A stretch of 64,000 bases of DNA from Microcella alkalica (GCF_014137945.1 NZ_JACGWX010000006.1:1-64000); one strand, 5' to 3'. Shown: positions 1 through 9,398, numbered from the stretch's first letter. The notes: generated by a model from the sequence alone, not told the origin. Made by a program: numbers and translations.

Positions 1-407
1 GCGTATGCCTCGGCCACCAGGCGATCGCCGAAGCCCTCGGCGCGACGGTCACCCATGCCGAGGAGCTCATGCACGGCAAAACCTCGATGATCGAGCACGA
101 CGACAGCTCGCTCTTCGTCGACGTGCCGCAGCCGTTCCGCGCGACGCGGTACCACTCGCTCGCGGTCGTCGACGGCACCGTGCCCGACGAGCTCGAGGTC
201 ACTGCGCGCACGTCCGGTGGCGTCATCATGGCGCTGCGGCACCGAGACGCCCCGGTGGTGGGCGTGCAGTTCCATCCCGAGTCGGTGCTCACCGAGGGCG
301 GCTACCGGATGCTCGGCAACTGGCTCGCCGACGCAGGGCTCCCCGGCGCGCGTGAGACGGCGGCGACCCTCAGCCCGCTGGTCTCGCCGAGCGTGCGCAC
401 GAGCTGA
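1..407 (+). CDS. trpG: Class I glutamine amidotransferase (anthranilate/aminodeoxychorismate synthase component II), 5' truncated
   Basis: The reading frame is open from base 3 at the window edge to TGA 405-407, so only the C-terminal ~134 residues are seen. The first residues read VCLGHQ, the nucleophile-elbow motif with the catalytic Cys of class I glutamine amidotransferases. GVQFHPES near the end supplies the His-Glu part of the triad. The protein would release ammonia from glutamine for a chorismate-using partner. Position next to and convergent with pknB matches the trpG-pknB order of mycobacteria and other actinobacteria. TrpG and PabA cannot be separated from this fragment, so the symbol follows synteny only. 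Confidence 0.85.
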   Translation, partial: VCLGHQAIAEALGATVTHAEELMHGKTSMIEHDDSSLFVDVPQPFRATRYHSLAVVDGTVPDELEVTARTSGGVIMALRHRDAPVVGVQFHPESVLTEGGYRMLGNWLADAGLPGARETAATLSPLVSPSVRTS

Positions 408-410
408 CGC

Positions 411-2195
411 TCAGCCGTTCCCGCCGTTGCCGTTGCCGGGTCCGCTCGAGTCGCCCGTCTCGGTGGTCTCCCCCGTCGATCCGCCCGCGACGCCCGAGCA
501 CCAGGTCAGCGTGATCTCCGAGTTCTGCGGCTGGTCGCCCGGCGCGAGCGACTGGTTCGTGACGAGCCCGCCGGAGCAGCCGTTGTTCCCCTGAACGCGG
601 ATCTGCAGCTGCAGCGGGCTCAGCTGTGCTGTCGCGTCGCCGACGGGGAGGTTCCGCACGTCGGGAACGGTGATGAGGCCCGACGAGATGACGATCGCGA
701 TCGTGTCGCCTTCTCGAACCTCAGCCCCGACCGCGGGGTCGGTGCGGATGACGATGTCCTTGCGGATGTTCGGCGAGTTCTCCGCTGAGATCGTCCCGAC
801 CCGAAGCCCCGCAGCCTCGATCGCGGCCTGAGCGTCGGCGAGCGCCAGTCGATCGATATTGGGGATCTGAACGGTGGGCGGGCCGGTGGAGACGTAGACG
901 CGCACCTCCTGCCCGGGCGACACCGTGACGCCGGCGGCGGGAACGGTGCGGAGGATGTCGCCCTCGGGAACGTCGGCGCTCGCCTCGCGGAACGGGTTGG
1001 GGGTGAGGCCGTCGTCGATGAGGCGCTGCGCGCCGTCCTCATACGCCTGGCCGGCGACATCCGCCACCGTCACCGAGATCGAGGGGGCGAGCTGCGTGCG
1101 TTCGAGATTGAAGGCCCAGAACAGAACCGAGGCCACGACGACGGCGAGCACGGCGATGCCGGCCCAGATCCACGCGACGGGGGGCCTGCTCTGCGTGCGG
1201 TTGCGGCGCTCGTCGTCGTCGACGCTCAGCTGCCGCATGGCGGCCTCCGTGCCGGCAGTCGTCCGCGGGTTGACGCCGAAGAGGGTGGAGGTGACGTCGC
1301 TGGTGGTGTCGACACGTTTCGGCGGGACCTGGCCGGCGGCGGCCGCAGCGACATCCGCCCGGAAGTCGGAGGCCGTCTGGAACCGCTCGAAGCGATCTTT
1401 CGCGAGAGCGTGCAGCACGACGGTGTCGAGCGCGGGCGAGATCGACGGCACGAGCGTGCTCGGAGCGACGGGCGCCTCGCTCACGTGCTGGTAGGCGACG
1501 GCGACGGGCGAGTCGCCGCGGAACGGCGCGCGCCCGGTGAGCATCTCGAACAGTACGACGCCCGTCGAATACAGATCGCTGCGGGCGTCGACCGTCTCGC
1601 CGCGCGCCTGCTCGGGCGAGAAGTACTGCGCCGTGCCGAGGATGGTGCTCGTCTGGGCGACGGTGGCGGCGGAGTCGGAGACCGCGCGCGCGATGCCGAA
1701 GTCCATGACCTTCACCTGGCCGGAGTTCGTGATCATGATGTTGCCCGGCTTGATGTCCCGGTGCACGACGCCGGCGCGGTGCGAGTACTCGAGCGCGGTG
1801 AGCACGCCCTCGACGATGCGCGTCGCCTCCGCGGGGTCGATGGGGCCGTCGGCGATGACGTCCTTGAGCAGGCGGCCCTCGACGTGCTCCATGACGATGA
1901 AGGGGGAGATCGTCTCGCCGCCGCCGGGCTCGGTCACCGACTCCTCGCCCGCATCGAAGACGCGGACGATCGTGGGATGGGCCATGCGGGCGGCGGCCTG
2001 CGCCTCCTGGCGGAACCGGGTGCGGAAAACCGGGTCGCTCGCGAGGGAGGACTTCAGGAGCTTGACGGCGACGCGACGGCCGAGCCGGGCATCCGTCGCG
2101 ATGTGAACGTCGGACATGCCGCCGCGACCGATGAGGGAGCCCAGCTGGTACCGGCCCGCGAGTAGGCGCGCGCCCTGAGCTGTGCCGTCGATCAT
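411..2195 (-). CDS. pknB: PASTA-domain Ser/Thr protein kinase PknB
   Basis: This 594-residue membrane kinase has a cytoplasmic Hanks-type domain: GRGGMS glycine loop (residues 23-28), AVK lysine 45, HRDIKPGN (145-152) and DFG (165-167). A juxtamembrane linker and one transmembrane helix (about 342-363) follow. The extracellular part (about 370-570) holds three PASTA-like repeats that in this family sense peptidoglycan fragments or lipid II. The tail is Ser/Gly/Asn-rich. It is the last gene of the minus-strand cluster, 73 bases after pknA. The start is an ATG with AAGGA upstream. In characterised relatives it phosphorylates FHA proteins and cell-division factors, and PstP reverses this. Confidence 0.95.
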   Translation of the reverse strand: MIDGTAQGARLLAGRYQLGSLIGRGGMSDVHIATDARLGRRVAVKLLKSSLASDPVFRTRFRQEAQAAARMAHPTIVRVFDAGEESVTEPGGGETISPFIVMEHVEGRLLKDVIADGPIDPAEATRIVEGVLTALEYSHRAGVVHRDIKPGNIMITNSGQVKVMDFGIARAVSDSAATVAQTSTILGTAQYFSPEQARGETVDARSDLYSTGVVLFEMLTGRAPFRGDSPVAVAYQHVSEAPVAPSTLVPSISPALDTVVLHALAKDRFERFQTASDFRADVAAAAAGQVPPKRVDTTSDVTSTLFGVNPRTTAGTEAAMRQLSVDDDERRNRTQSRPPVAWIWAGIAVLAVVVASVLFWAFNLERTQLAPSISVTVADVAGQAYEDGAQRLIDDGLTPNPFREASADVPEGDILRTVPAAGVTVSPGQEVRVYVSTGPPTVQIPNIDRLALADAQAAIEAAGLRVGTISAENSPNIRKDIVIRTDPAVGAEVREGDTIAIVISSGLITVPDVRNLPVGDATAQLSPLQLQIRVQGNNGCSGGLVTNQSLAPGDQPQNSEITLTWCSGVAGGSTGETTETGDSSGPGNGNGGNG

Positions 2196-2268
2196 GCTGG
2201 GGGAGTCCTTGCTGTCACCTGGTGCGGTCGGCCCCCAGTGTACGGGGCGTACCCGCGAGCGCCGGGAG

Positions 2269-3978
2269 TCAGCCCTCGGTGGGCGGAGGAGGCGCGGACG
2301 GCACCGGCACAGGAGCCGGGGTGATGGGCACGGCGAGCTCGGCCGAGCGCTCCGATTGCAGGTCGCCGCAGAGCGCCGTGTACGTCACACGCAGCTGGCC
2401 GCTGTCGGCGAGCGTCACGACGAGCGACGTGGCCCCGGCCGGCAGCGGGTTCGCCTGCGCGGGCGTGCCGCCGACGATCGTGACGTTGTAGCTGCTGAGC
2501 GTGTAGCCGGCGGGGCACCCGGTGTAGGTCGGCCAGCTCAGGGTGACGTCCTCCCCGCCGGGGTACGGCCCCGAGCCGGGGTCGATCGCGAGGCTCGACG
2601 GGGCCGGCGGGGTCGGGATGTCGGTGTAGAAGTACACCGTGATGAGCGTGCCGGGCTGCACCTCGCCGCGCGGGTTCACCCGGTACGAGAGACCGACCTG
2701 GTCGCCGCTCGGGGCGATGTTGCCATCGACGGCGTCGAGGCGGAGGCCGAGCTGGGCGATCTTGTCCTCCACCGCTGTGCGCGTGAGGCCGACCCACTCC
2801 TCCTCGTTGATGACGATCGCCTGCGGCGTGGGGGTCGCGGAGGGCGAGGTGCTCGGCGTCGTAAGGGTCGGCGTCGGGGTGGGGGTCGTGGTCGGGTCCT
2901 CGTCGTTGGGAGCGACGAAGATCGCGATCAGAGCACCCACGATGAGCACGAGCAGCAGTCCGATGAGGGCGATGAGCGGCCACGTCCAGGGGGAGCGCCG
3001 GTTGTCGGTCGTCTCGGTGGTCGTGGTCGCGCCCGCTGCTCCGACGGTTGACGGCATCACGCGCGTGGCGCCGTCGGCGGCCGACGGCAACACGCGCGTC
3101 GCGGCGGCGGCCGCGACGACCCCGCCGATGCCGGCGACGATCGCGGTGGCGCCGGCGACGTCGCCGCGACGAAGCGCCTGGGCCGCGCGGGCGAAGTGCT
3201 GCGAGGAGGCGGGCCTTTGGTCGGGCTTCTTCGCGATGGCGGAGAAGACCAGGTTGCGCACCGGTTCGGGAACGGTGACGGGCAGCTCGGGGGCCTGATC
3301 GTTGATGTGCGACATCGCGATCGCGACCTGCGACTCGCCCGTGAAGGGGCGACGCCCGGCGAGGGCTTCGTAGGCGACGATTCCGAGCGAGTAGACATCG
3401 GTCGACGGCGAGGCGGGGTGACCGCTCGCCTGCTCGGGCGAGAGGTACTGCACCGTTCCCATGACCTGCCCGGTCGCGGTGAGCGGAACCTGATCGGCGA
3501 TGCGCGCGATGCCGAAGTCGGTGATCTTGACACGGCCGTCTGGCGTGATCAGCAGGTTGCCCGGCTTGATGTCGCGGTGCACGAGGCCGGCCTGGTGGGC
3601 GGCGTGCAGGGCTGAGGCGGTCTGCGCGACGATGTCGAGCACCTGGTCGGTCGACAGCACGCGCTCACGCTCGAGCACTGTCGAGAGTGCCTCGCCGGGC
3701 ACGAGCTCCATGACGAGGAAGGCGCTGCCCTCCTCCTCGCCGTAGTCGTAGACGTTGGCGATGCCCTCGTGGTTCACGAGCGCGGCGTGCCGGGCCTCGG
3801 CGCGGAAGCGCTCGAGGAAGCCCGGGTCGCCCAGGTACTCGTCTTTCAGGATCTTGATCGCGACGGTGCGGCCGATGACCAGATCAGTCGCCTGCCACAC
3901 CTCGCCCATCCCGCCGATCGCGATCCGGGAGAGCAGCTGATACCGCCCACCGAAGGTGAGCCCGCTCGTGGGTCTCAT
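2269..3978 (-). CDS. pknA: Ser/Thr protein kinase, PknA position, with one PASTA-like and one Fn3-like extracellular domain
   Basis: This 569-residue kinase has lysine 42 (AIK), HRDIKPGN from residue 134, DFG, and an APE-like SPEQ segment. A Pro/Thr-rich linker flanks a single transmembrane helix (about 333-355). The outside portion starts with a Thr/Pro-rich stretch, then one PASTA-like unit (about 390-455). A beta-rich segment with two cysteines (TGCPAGY and ALCGD) follows and looks fibronectin type III-like, with a proline-rich tail after it. Its ATG overlaps the pbpA stop (ATGA at 3975-3978), so translation is probably coupled. Mycobacterial PknA has no extracellular sensor, so this architecture differs; pknA is assigned by gene order. 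Confidence 0.88.
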   Translation of the reverse strand: MRPTSGLTFGGRYQLLSRIAIGGMGEVWQATDLVIGRTVAIKILKDEYLGDPGFLERFRAEARHAALVNHEGIANVYDYGEEEGSAFLVMELVPGEALSTVLERERVLSTDQVLDIVAQTASALHAAHQAGLVHRDIKPGNLLITPDGRVKITDFGIARIADQVPLTATGQVMGTVQYLSPEQASGHPASPSTDVYSLGIVAYEALAGRRPFTGESQVAIAMSHINDQAPELPVTVPEPVRNLVFSAIAKKPDQRPASSQHFARAAQALRRGDVAGATAIVAGIGGVVAAAAATRVLPSAADGATRVMPSTVGAAGATTTTETTDNRRSPWTWPLIALIGLLLVLIVGALIAIFVAPNDEDPTTTPTPTPTLTTPSTSPSATPTPQAIVINEEEWVGLTRTAVEDKIAQLGLRLDAVDGNIAPSGDQVGLSYRVNPRGEVQPGTLITVYFYTDIPTPPAPSSLAIDPGSGPYPGGEDVTLSWPTYTGCPAGYTLSSYNVTIVGGTPAQANPLPAGATSLVVTLADSGQLRVTYTALCGDLQSERSAELAVPITPAPVPVPSAPPPPTEG

Positions 3979-5429
3979 CTGTTCAGCACCGCCTCAAGCA
4001 CAGTCTTCGCAATCGGAGCAGCGACGCGGTTTCCGAAGGCGGTCTGGCCGAAGCCACCGCCGTTCTCGACCACGACCGCGATGGCCACCTGGGGGTCATC
4101 AGCCGGGGCGAACCCGGTGAACCAGAGGGTGAAGGGGGTCTCTCCGCCGTTCTCGGCGGTTCCCGTCTTTCCGGCGACCGCGACGCCCTCAATTGTGGCA
4201 TTGCTCGCGGCTCCGTTCGCGACGCCGTCGACCATGAGCTGCGTCAGGATCGAGGCCGTCTCGCGGCTGACGGGCTGGCTGAGCAGCACGGGCTCGTCCT
4301 CCTGGACGATCGAGAGGTCGGGGGCGATAACCCGCTCGACGAGCGTCGGCTGCATGAGGTTGCCGCCGTTGGCGATGGCCGCGCTGATCATCGCGATCTG
4401 CAGCGGCGTCACGCGAACGTCGTACTGGCCGAAGCTCGACAGCATGAGTTGAGCGTCGTCGAGCCCGGTCGGGAAGGTGCTCGCCGTCGACCGCATGGGG
4501 ATCTCCACGCGCGTGCCGAATCCGAACGCCTCGGCGTAGTCGGCGATGGTGCCCTCTCCGAGCTCGAGGCCGAGCTGGGCGAAGGGGATGTTGCAGCTCA
4601 GGCGCAGCGCCGTCGCGAGCGTGACGGTCTCGCCGCCGCCGCACGCGCCGCCCTCGGAGTTCGAGATCACGCTCGAGGAGTTCGGCAGCTCGAGGCTCGG
4701 CGGGTTCGGGAACTCCGACTCGGGCTCGAACGCCCCGCTGTCGATCGCGGCGGCCGTCATGAGCACCTTGAACACCGAGCCGGGGAAGTACAGGTCGCCC
4801 GCGATCGCACGATTCACGAGCGGGTCGTCGGCGCTGTTGATGAGCTCCTCGTAGGCGGCGAGCACGCCCTGCGTGTCGTGCGCCGCCAGGCGGTTGGGGT
4901 CGTAGGCAGGTTTGGAGACCAGGGCGAGGATGCGACCAGTCGCCGGCTCGATCGCGACCACCGAGCCCTGCTGGTCGCCGAGGGCATCCCACGCCGCCTG
5001 CTGCACGACGGGGTCGACGGTGAGCTCGACCGCCGCGCCGCGCGGTCTCTGACCCGTGACGAGCGCGCCGAGCTGGTCGAGGAACTGCTCGTTCGCGCTA
5101 CCCGAGAGGAAGTCGTTGAGCTCGCCCTCGATGCCCGTGTTGCCCTGGTTGAGGGTGAAGTATCCGGTGATCGCGGCATAGAGCTCGGGCTGCAGGTAGG
5201 TGCGCAGGAACTCGTACTGCGTGTCGACCGGCACCGACTCGGCGATCGGTGCGCCGTCGATCAGGATCGGCCCGCGCTCGGCGGAGTAGCTCTCGAACAG
5301 GGTGCGGGCGTTGCGGCCGTCGGCGCGGAGTCCGTCGACGGCGAACACCTGGATGACGCTCGTCGAGACGAACAGGGCGAGGAACATCGCGAGGGCGACG
5401 AGGCTGACGCGGCGGAGCTCCTTGTTCAT
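3975..5429 (-). CDS. pbpA: Penicillin-binding protein A (class B transpeptidase)
   Basis: This 484-residue class B PBP has an N-terminal signal-anchor helix (about residues 9-30), a dimerisation/pedestal region, then the transpeptidase domain. The three catalytic motifs are visible: SVFK (nucleophile Ser), SCN and KTGT near the C terminus. It cross-links peptidoglycan outside the membrane, paired with the SEDS protein encoded just upstream. Its ATG overlaps the rodA stop by four bases, and its own stop overlaps pknA, so rodA-pbpA-pknA form one coupled unit. The true start is the internal ATG at 5429; a longer open frame upstream runs antisense-like through rodA and is not coding. Confidence 0.95.
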   Translation of the reverse strand: MNKELRRVSLVALAMFLALFVSTSVIQVFAVDGLRADGRNARTLFESYSAERGPILIDGAPIAESVPVDTQYEFLRTYLQPELYAAITGYFTLNQGNTGIEGELNDFLSGSANEQFLDQLGALVTGQRPRGAAVELTVDPVVQQAAWDALGDQQGSVVAIEPATGRILALVSKPAYDPNRLAAHDTQGVLAAYEELINSADDPLVNRAIAGDLYFPGSVFKVLMTAAAIDSGAFEPESEFPNPPSLELPNSSSVISNSEGGACGGGETVTLATALRLSCNIPFAQLGLELGEGTIADYAEAFGFGTRVEIPMRSTASTFPTGLDDAQLMLSSFGQYDVRVTPLQIAMISAAIANGGNLMQPTLVERVIAPDLSIVQEDEPVLLSQPVSRETASILTQLMVDGVANGAASNATIEGVAVAGKTGTAENGGETPFTLWFTGFAPADDPQVAIAVVVENGGGFGQTAFGNRVAAPIAKTVLEAVLNR

Positions 5430-6811
5430 TCGTCCACCACCAGTCGCGGCTGGTGCCGCACTTCGTCGGAGAGGCGCAGCAGGAGGGCGGCGATGATCCA
5501 GTTGGCGACGAGCGAGGACCCGCCGGCGGCGAGGAAGGGCGTCGTGAGACCCGTCAGCGGGATGACCCGGGTCACGCCGCCGACGACGACGAAGACCTGC
5601 AGGACGATGACGAAGGAGAGGCCGACCGCGAGGAGGCGCCCGAAGTCGTCGGTGCCGTTGAAGCCGATGCGGAACCCGCGCGCGACGAACAGCAGGTACA
5701 GGCCGAGGATGGCGAATAGGCCGACGAGCCCGAGCTCTTCGCCGATGCTCGCGATGATGTAGTCGCTTTCGGCGAGCGGCGTGATCGTCGGGTCGCCCCG
5801 GCCGAGTCCACGGCCGACGAGCCCGCCGTGGGCCATGCCGAAGAGGCCCTGCACGAGCTGGTAGCTGCCGCCCTGCGCGTCGTACACCTCGGGGTTGAAC
5901 GAGTCGAGCCACGCGGCGAAGCGGCCCTCGACGTAGGTGAGGGTGCGGCTTGCGATGGCGGCGCCGCCGAGGAAGAGGCCGAGGCCGATGAGCACCCAGC
6001 TGAGCCGGCCGGTCGAGACGTAGATCATGACGACGAAGAGGCCGAAGTACAGCAGAGACGTGCCGAGGTCGCGCTGGAAGATCAGGACGCCCATCGCGGC
6101 GACCCAGATGATGAGGATGGGCCCGAGGTCGCGCGCGCGCGGCAGCTGCAGGCCGAGCACGCGTCGCCCGACGAGCGAGAGCGAGTCGCGCGCCGTGACG
6201 AGGTAGCCGGCGAAGAACACCGCGAGCGCGATCTTCGCGATCTCGCCGGGCTGGAAGGTGAAGCCGGCAACCTGGATCCAGAGTCGCGCGCCGTTGAGCG
6301 TCAGACCGATGCCCGGGAGCATCGGCAGCAGCAGCAGGGCGATACCGACGAACATTGCGACGTAGCGATAGCGGGCGAGCACGCGGTGGTTGCGGATGGC
6401 GATGATGACGCCGAGCGCGATGATCATCGCGACCCCGGCCCACACCATCTGCCGGATCGCGAGCCCCTCCCACCCGACGAGGCCGCGCGCGAGGTCGATG
6501 CGGTAGATCATCGCGACGCCGATGCCGTTGAGCGTCGTGGCGATGGGGAGGATGAACGGGTCGGCGTCACGCGCCACGACCCGCAGCGCCACGTGCATGC
6601 CGAGGGCGAGCATCCCCAGAGCGCCGGCCTGCAGGAGGACGCCGACATCGACGGCCCCGTTCACCCCGAGCTGGACGAGCGCGATCGCGGTGCCGCTGAC
6701 GCCGATGGCGACGAGCAGGAGGACGAGCTCGAGGTTGCGGAGCTTCGACGGCTGCCGAACGGTGATCGCGATCGACTTCGTGAACGTCGGGAGGCTGTCA
6801 GTCGGCGGCAC
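5426..6811 (-). CDS. rodA: SEDS-family peptidoglycan glycosyltransferase RodA/FtsW
   Basis: The 461-residue protein is almost entirely hydrophobic, with about ten to twelve transmembrane segments. It carries SEDS signatures such as FQPGEIAKI, DLGTSLL and the GEELGLVG loop. SEDS proteins polymerise lipid II into glycan strands and work with a class B PBP, here pbpA immediately downstream. The start is GTG at 6811, lying 14 bases inside the pstP coding end, consistent with coupled translation. RodA is preferred over FtsW from the pstP-rodA-pbpA-pknA order. Confidence 0.93.
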   Translation of the reverse strand: MPPTDSLPTFTKSIAITVRQPSKLRNLELVLLLVAIGVSGTAIALVQLGVNGAVDVGVLLQAGALGMLALGMHVALRVVARDADPFILPIATTLNGIGVAMIYRIDLARGLVGWEGLAIRQMVWAGVAMIIALGVIIAIRNHRVLARYRYVAMFVGIALLLLPMLPGIGLTLNGARLWIQVAGFTFQPGEIAKIALAVFFAGYLVTARDSLSLVGRRVLGLQLPRARDLGPILIIWVAAMGVLIFQRDLGTSLLYFGLFVVMIYVSTGRLSWVLIGLGLFLGGAAIASRTLTYVEGRFAAWLDSFNPEVYDAQGGSYQLVQGLFGMAHGGLVGRGLGRGDPTITPLAESDYIIASIGEELGLVGLFAILGLYLLFVARGFRIGFNGTDDFGRLLAVGLSFVIVLQVFVVVGGVTRVIPLTGLTTPFLAAGGSSLVANWIIAALLLRLSDEVRHQPRLVVDE

Positions 6812-8033
6812 GTTCGAGCCTCTCGATGATCGACAGGGCGTCCTGCAGGTCGTCGGCGTTGATGGTCGCCTCGACTGTCTGCCGGCTGAAAGGCGGGAGG
6901 TCGTCGAGCGCGATGTCGGTCTCGCGGTAGACGCTCGAGAGCGGGATCGGACCGATGCCCTGCTGCACGCCCTGGAAGATGGCGACGTTGCCGTCGACGA
7001 CGCCGACGAAGTAGCGCGACTGCGTGTAGCGATAGCCGGCGACGGCGGCGGCGACGATGAGCGCGATAATGAGCAGGATGCCGACCGACCACGTGATCCG
7101 CCGGCGGATGCGGCGCCGGCGGTCCTCCGCGATGAGCTCTCGGAGGAACTCCTCGCTCTCGGGCTCGAAGTGCTCGTCCTCGGCGACGCTCGTCATGAGC
7201 GGGTGCAGCAGCAGGGCGGGCAGCCGGACGCCGCGGCGCGAGGTGTCGACCTCGAAGGTCAGCGGGGCGCCCGCCGAGCCGACCATGACCGGCTCGGCCG
7301 TCGCGCTCGACGGCCCGTCGTCGACGCCGACGAGCACGACGGTCACATTGTCGGGAGCACCGTGGTCGAGGCTCTCGTCGACGAGCGACTGCGCTGCGAG
7401 CGCGGCGTCGGGCTGGCCAGCGAGGATCTCGGCGACCTTCTCCTCGGTGACGTAGCCGCTGAGGCCGTCGGAGCACAGCAGCCAGCGATCGCCGGGCTCG
7501 GTGTCGAGCACCATGGTGTCGATCTCGGGGTTGAGGTCGACGTCGCCGAGCACGCGCATGAGCACCGAGCGGCGCGGGTGCACGGCGGCCTCCTCGGGCG
7601 TGATGCGGCCGCTGTCGACGAGGCGCTGCACGAAGGTGTGGTCCTTCGTGATCTGCTCGAGCTCGCCCCCGCGGAACCGGTAGATGCGCGAGTCGCCGAT
7701 GTGGGCCACGACGACCTTGGCGCCGACGCGGATGAGGCCGCTGACGGTCGTACCCATGCCGGTGAGCTCGGGGCGCTCGAAGACGGTCTCGGCGAGCTCC
7801 TGATTGGCCTCCAGGAGCGCCTGGCTGAGCACCTGCTCGGCCTCATCGACCGACTCGAACGCACGGTCGGTGTGCGCGATCGCCTGGATCGCGAGCGCGG
7901 AGGCGACGTCGCCGCCCGCGTGGCCGCCCATCCCGTCGGCGACGACGAAGAGGTGCTCACCGGCATAGCCCGAGTCCTGGTTGTTGGCTCGGATCTTTCC
8001 GACGTGCGAGAGGGCGGCTGTGCGGCTCGTCAT
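6798..8033 (-). CDS. pstP: PP2C-type Ser/Thr protein phosphatase PstP
   Basis: The N-terminal PP2C domain (about residues 1-235) has the metal-binding motifs NNQD near residue 17, VADGMGGH near 31, HIGDSR, DGLSG and DNVTVVL. A linker with acidic residues and an Arg-rich patch precedes one transmembrane helix (ITWSVGILLIIALIVAAAV). A short extracellular domain of about 90 residues follows. It dephosphorylates PknA/PknB and their substrates. It lies between fhaB (4-base gap) and rodA (14-base overlap), so it is part of the same transcript. Confidence 0.95.
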   Translation of the reverse strand: MTSRTAALSHVGKIRANNQDSGYAGEHLFVVADGMGGHAGGDVASALAIQAIAHTDRAFESVDEAEQVLSQALLEANQELAETVFERPELTGMGTTVSGLIRVGAKVVVAHIGDSRIYRFRGGELEQITKDHTFVQRLVDSGRITPEEAAVHPRRSVLMRVLGDVDLNPEIDTMVLDTEPGDRWLLCSDGLSGYVTEEKVAEILAGQPDAALAAQSLVDESLDHGAPDNVTVVLVGVDDGPSSATAEPVMVGSAGAPLTFEVDTSRRGVRLPALLLHPLMTSVAEDEHFEPESEEFLRELIAEDRRRRIRRRITWSVGILLIIALIVAAAVAGYRYTQSRYFVGVVDGNVAIFQGVQQGIGPIPLSSVYRETDIALDDLPPFSRQTVEATINADDLQDALSIIERLERAAD

Positions 8034-8037
8034 CGGC

Positions 8038-8598
8038 CTACCGTCGCAGCTCGAACGTCGTCGTCCCGATGCTGACGGGGGTGTTCAGGGGCACGGGGGT
8101 GGGGATGCTGACGCGCTTGCCGTTCAGGAAGGTGCCGTTGGTGGAATCGAGATCCTGGATCATCCACTGGTCGCTCCACAGCATGAGGCGCGCGTGGTGC
8201 GTGGAGGTGTAGTCGTCGCGGATGACGAGGCCGGAGTCGGCGGAGCGGCCGATCGTGAGCTGGTCGTCGCCGAGCTCGAGCTCCATGCCCTCCTTCGCGC
8301 CGGAGGTGATGACGAGGCGGCGGGCGACGGGCTCGTCGGCGACTTCCTGCGCCGTGGGCGCCGGTGCGGCGGGGGCGGGCGCGATCGCCTCGGTGCGGGC
8401 GGTCGCGCTCTCTGAGGAAGCGGGGGCCGTTGAGGGGGCGGGCGAGGCGGATGCTGCGCTCGCGCCGTTCGGCGCGGGCAGTCGGCGCACCTTCTGCCCG
8501 AACAGGTCGCTGCGCAATGCGTAGACGATCGCGAAGACGAACGCCCACAGCAGGATGAGGAACCCGATGCGGAGGATGAGGAGAGTGAGTTCGCTCAT
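8038..8598 (-). CDS. fhaB: FHA-domain membrane protein FhaB (FipA-like)
   Basis: The 186-residue protein starts with a transmembrane helix (LLILRIGFLILLWAFVFAIVYAL), followed by an Ala/Pro-rich linker and a C-terminal FHA domain. The phosphothreonine-binding signatures are GRSADSG, STHHARL and LDSTNGTFLNG. FHA domains read PknA/PknB phosphorylation; the mycobacterial counterpart helps assemble the divisome. Its ATG overlaps the stop of fhaA (ATGA). Confidence 0.92.
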   Translation of the reverse strand: MSELTLLILRIGFLILLWAFVFAIVYALRSDLFGQKVRRLPAPNGASAASASPAPSTAPASSESATARTEAIAPAPAAPAPTAQEVADEPVARRLVITSGAKEGMELELGDDQLTIGRSADSGLVIRDDYTSTHHARLMLWSDQWMIQDLDSTNGTFLNGKRVSIPTPVPLNTPVSIGTTTFELRR

Positions 8599-9299
8599 CG
8601 TGGTCCTCCTCGGGCGGTTCCGCCTCGCGGCGGCTCGGACTGGGCGAGCACCCGGAAGAGGATGCGGGTGCGCCCGATCTGGATCACGCTATCGGGGGGC
8701 AGGGCGGCCTGCGTGAACGGCTCCCCATTCAGGAGCGACCCGTTGGTGGAGCCGAGGTCGTTGACCTGGCCGCGCGTGCCGTCCCAGAGGATCTCGATGT
8801 GCTTGCGGCTCGTGCCGGAGTCGTCGAGCGTGATGTCGGCCTCGGAGCCGCGGCCGACGATCGTGCGCGACTTCATGAGCGGGTAGCGCGTGCCGTCGAT
8901 GTCGAGGACGGGATTCCAGACCACGGCGCCCTTGATGGTGTGCGAGTCGACCTGGATGACGCCTTCGGAGAGACTCTCGTCGGCCTGCAGGGTGATGCGG
9001 ATGCCGCCGGGGAAGGTGTAGCGCTGCGCGGTCGCGTGCTTCTGCACGAGCTGTGTGAGCTCGTCGGTGAGCGATTCCCCGAGAGTGTCCATGCGCTGCT
9101 TGTCGGCGGGGGAGAGCCGGACGGTGAGGTCGTTGGGGGCGAGGATGCGGTCGCGGGACACGACGGCGGCCTTCGTGTCGAGCTCGCGTCGGAGCGCGGC
9201 GGAGATCTCGAGGGGCTGCACGCCGCTCTTGAAGGTCTTGGCGAACGCGCCGCCGACGGCGCGCTCGAGACCGCGCTCGAAGCTGTCGAGAAGCCCCAC
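8595..9299 (-). CDS. fhaA: DUF3662/FHA-domain protein FhaA
   Basis: This 234-residue soluble protein has an N-terminal DUF3662 domain (MGLLDSFERGLERAVGGAFA onward) and a C-terminal FHA domain with GRGSEADI, GTSRKHIEI and LGSTNGSLLNG. The mycobacterial relative binds the phosphorylated pseudokinase domain of MviN and restrains peptidoglycan synthesis. It is the first gene of the seven-gene cluster. The start is GTG at 9299, with GGGAAGGAC about eight bases upstream acting as ribosome-binding site. It is shorter than the ~500-residue mycobacterial protein because the long low-complexity linker is missing. Confidence 0.92.
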   Translation of the reverse strand: MGLLDSFERGLERAVGGAFAKTFKSGVQPLEISAALRRELDTKAAVVSRDRILAPNDLTVRLSPADKQRMDTLGESLTDELTQLVQKHATAQRYTFPGGIRITLQADESLSEGVIQVDSHTIKGAVVWNPVLDIDGTRYPLMKSRTIVGRGSEADITLDDSGTSRKHIEILWDGTRGQVNDLGSTNGSLLNGEPFTQAALPPDSVIQIGRTRILFRVLAQSEPPRGGTARGGPR

Positions 9300-9332
9300 G
9301 GCAAGCGTCCTTCCCTGGCAGTTGACCTTCTG

Positions 9333-9338
9333 AGGATA
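9333..9338 (-). promoter_or_regulatory. Candidate -10 element for the fhaA-pknB operon
   Basis: Read on the minus strand, TATCCT lies 33 bases before the fhaA start, with a good ribosome-binding site in between. No clear -35 is seen. Confidence 0.4.
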
Positions 9339-9389
9339 GTGGGGTGCTCTGGACGGGCGCCCCCACCGCGCCTTTTCGCCGGTACGCGC

Positions 9390-9398
9390 TGTGATAAT
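9390..9398 (+). promoter_or_regulatory. Extended -10 promoter of tRNA-Leu
   Basis: TGTGATAAT is an extended -10 sequence 33 bases before the mature tRNA 5' end. The -35 region is weak (TTTTCG at about 9373). Confidence 0.5.

Noticed and set aside
2182-3051. Long plus-strand frames opposite the kinase genes
   Set aside because: These are Arg/Gly/Asp-rich antisense frames typical of GC-rich DNA, opposite genes with clear catalytic motifs.
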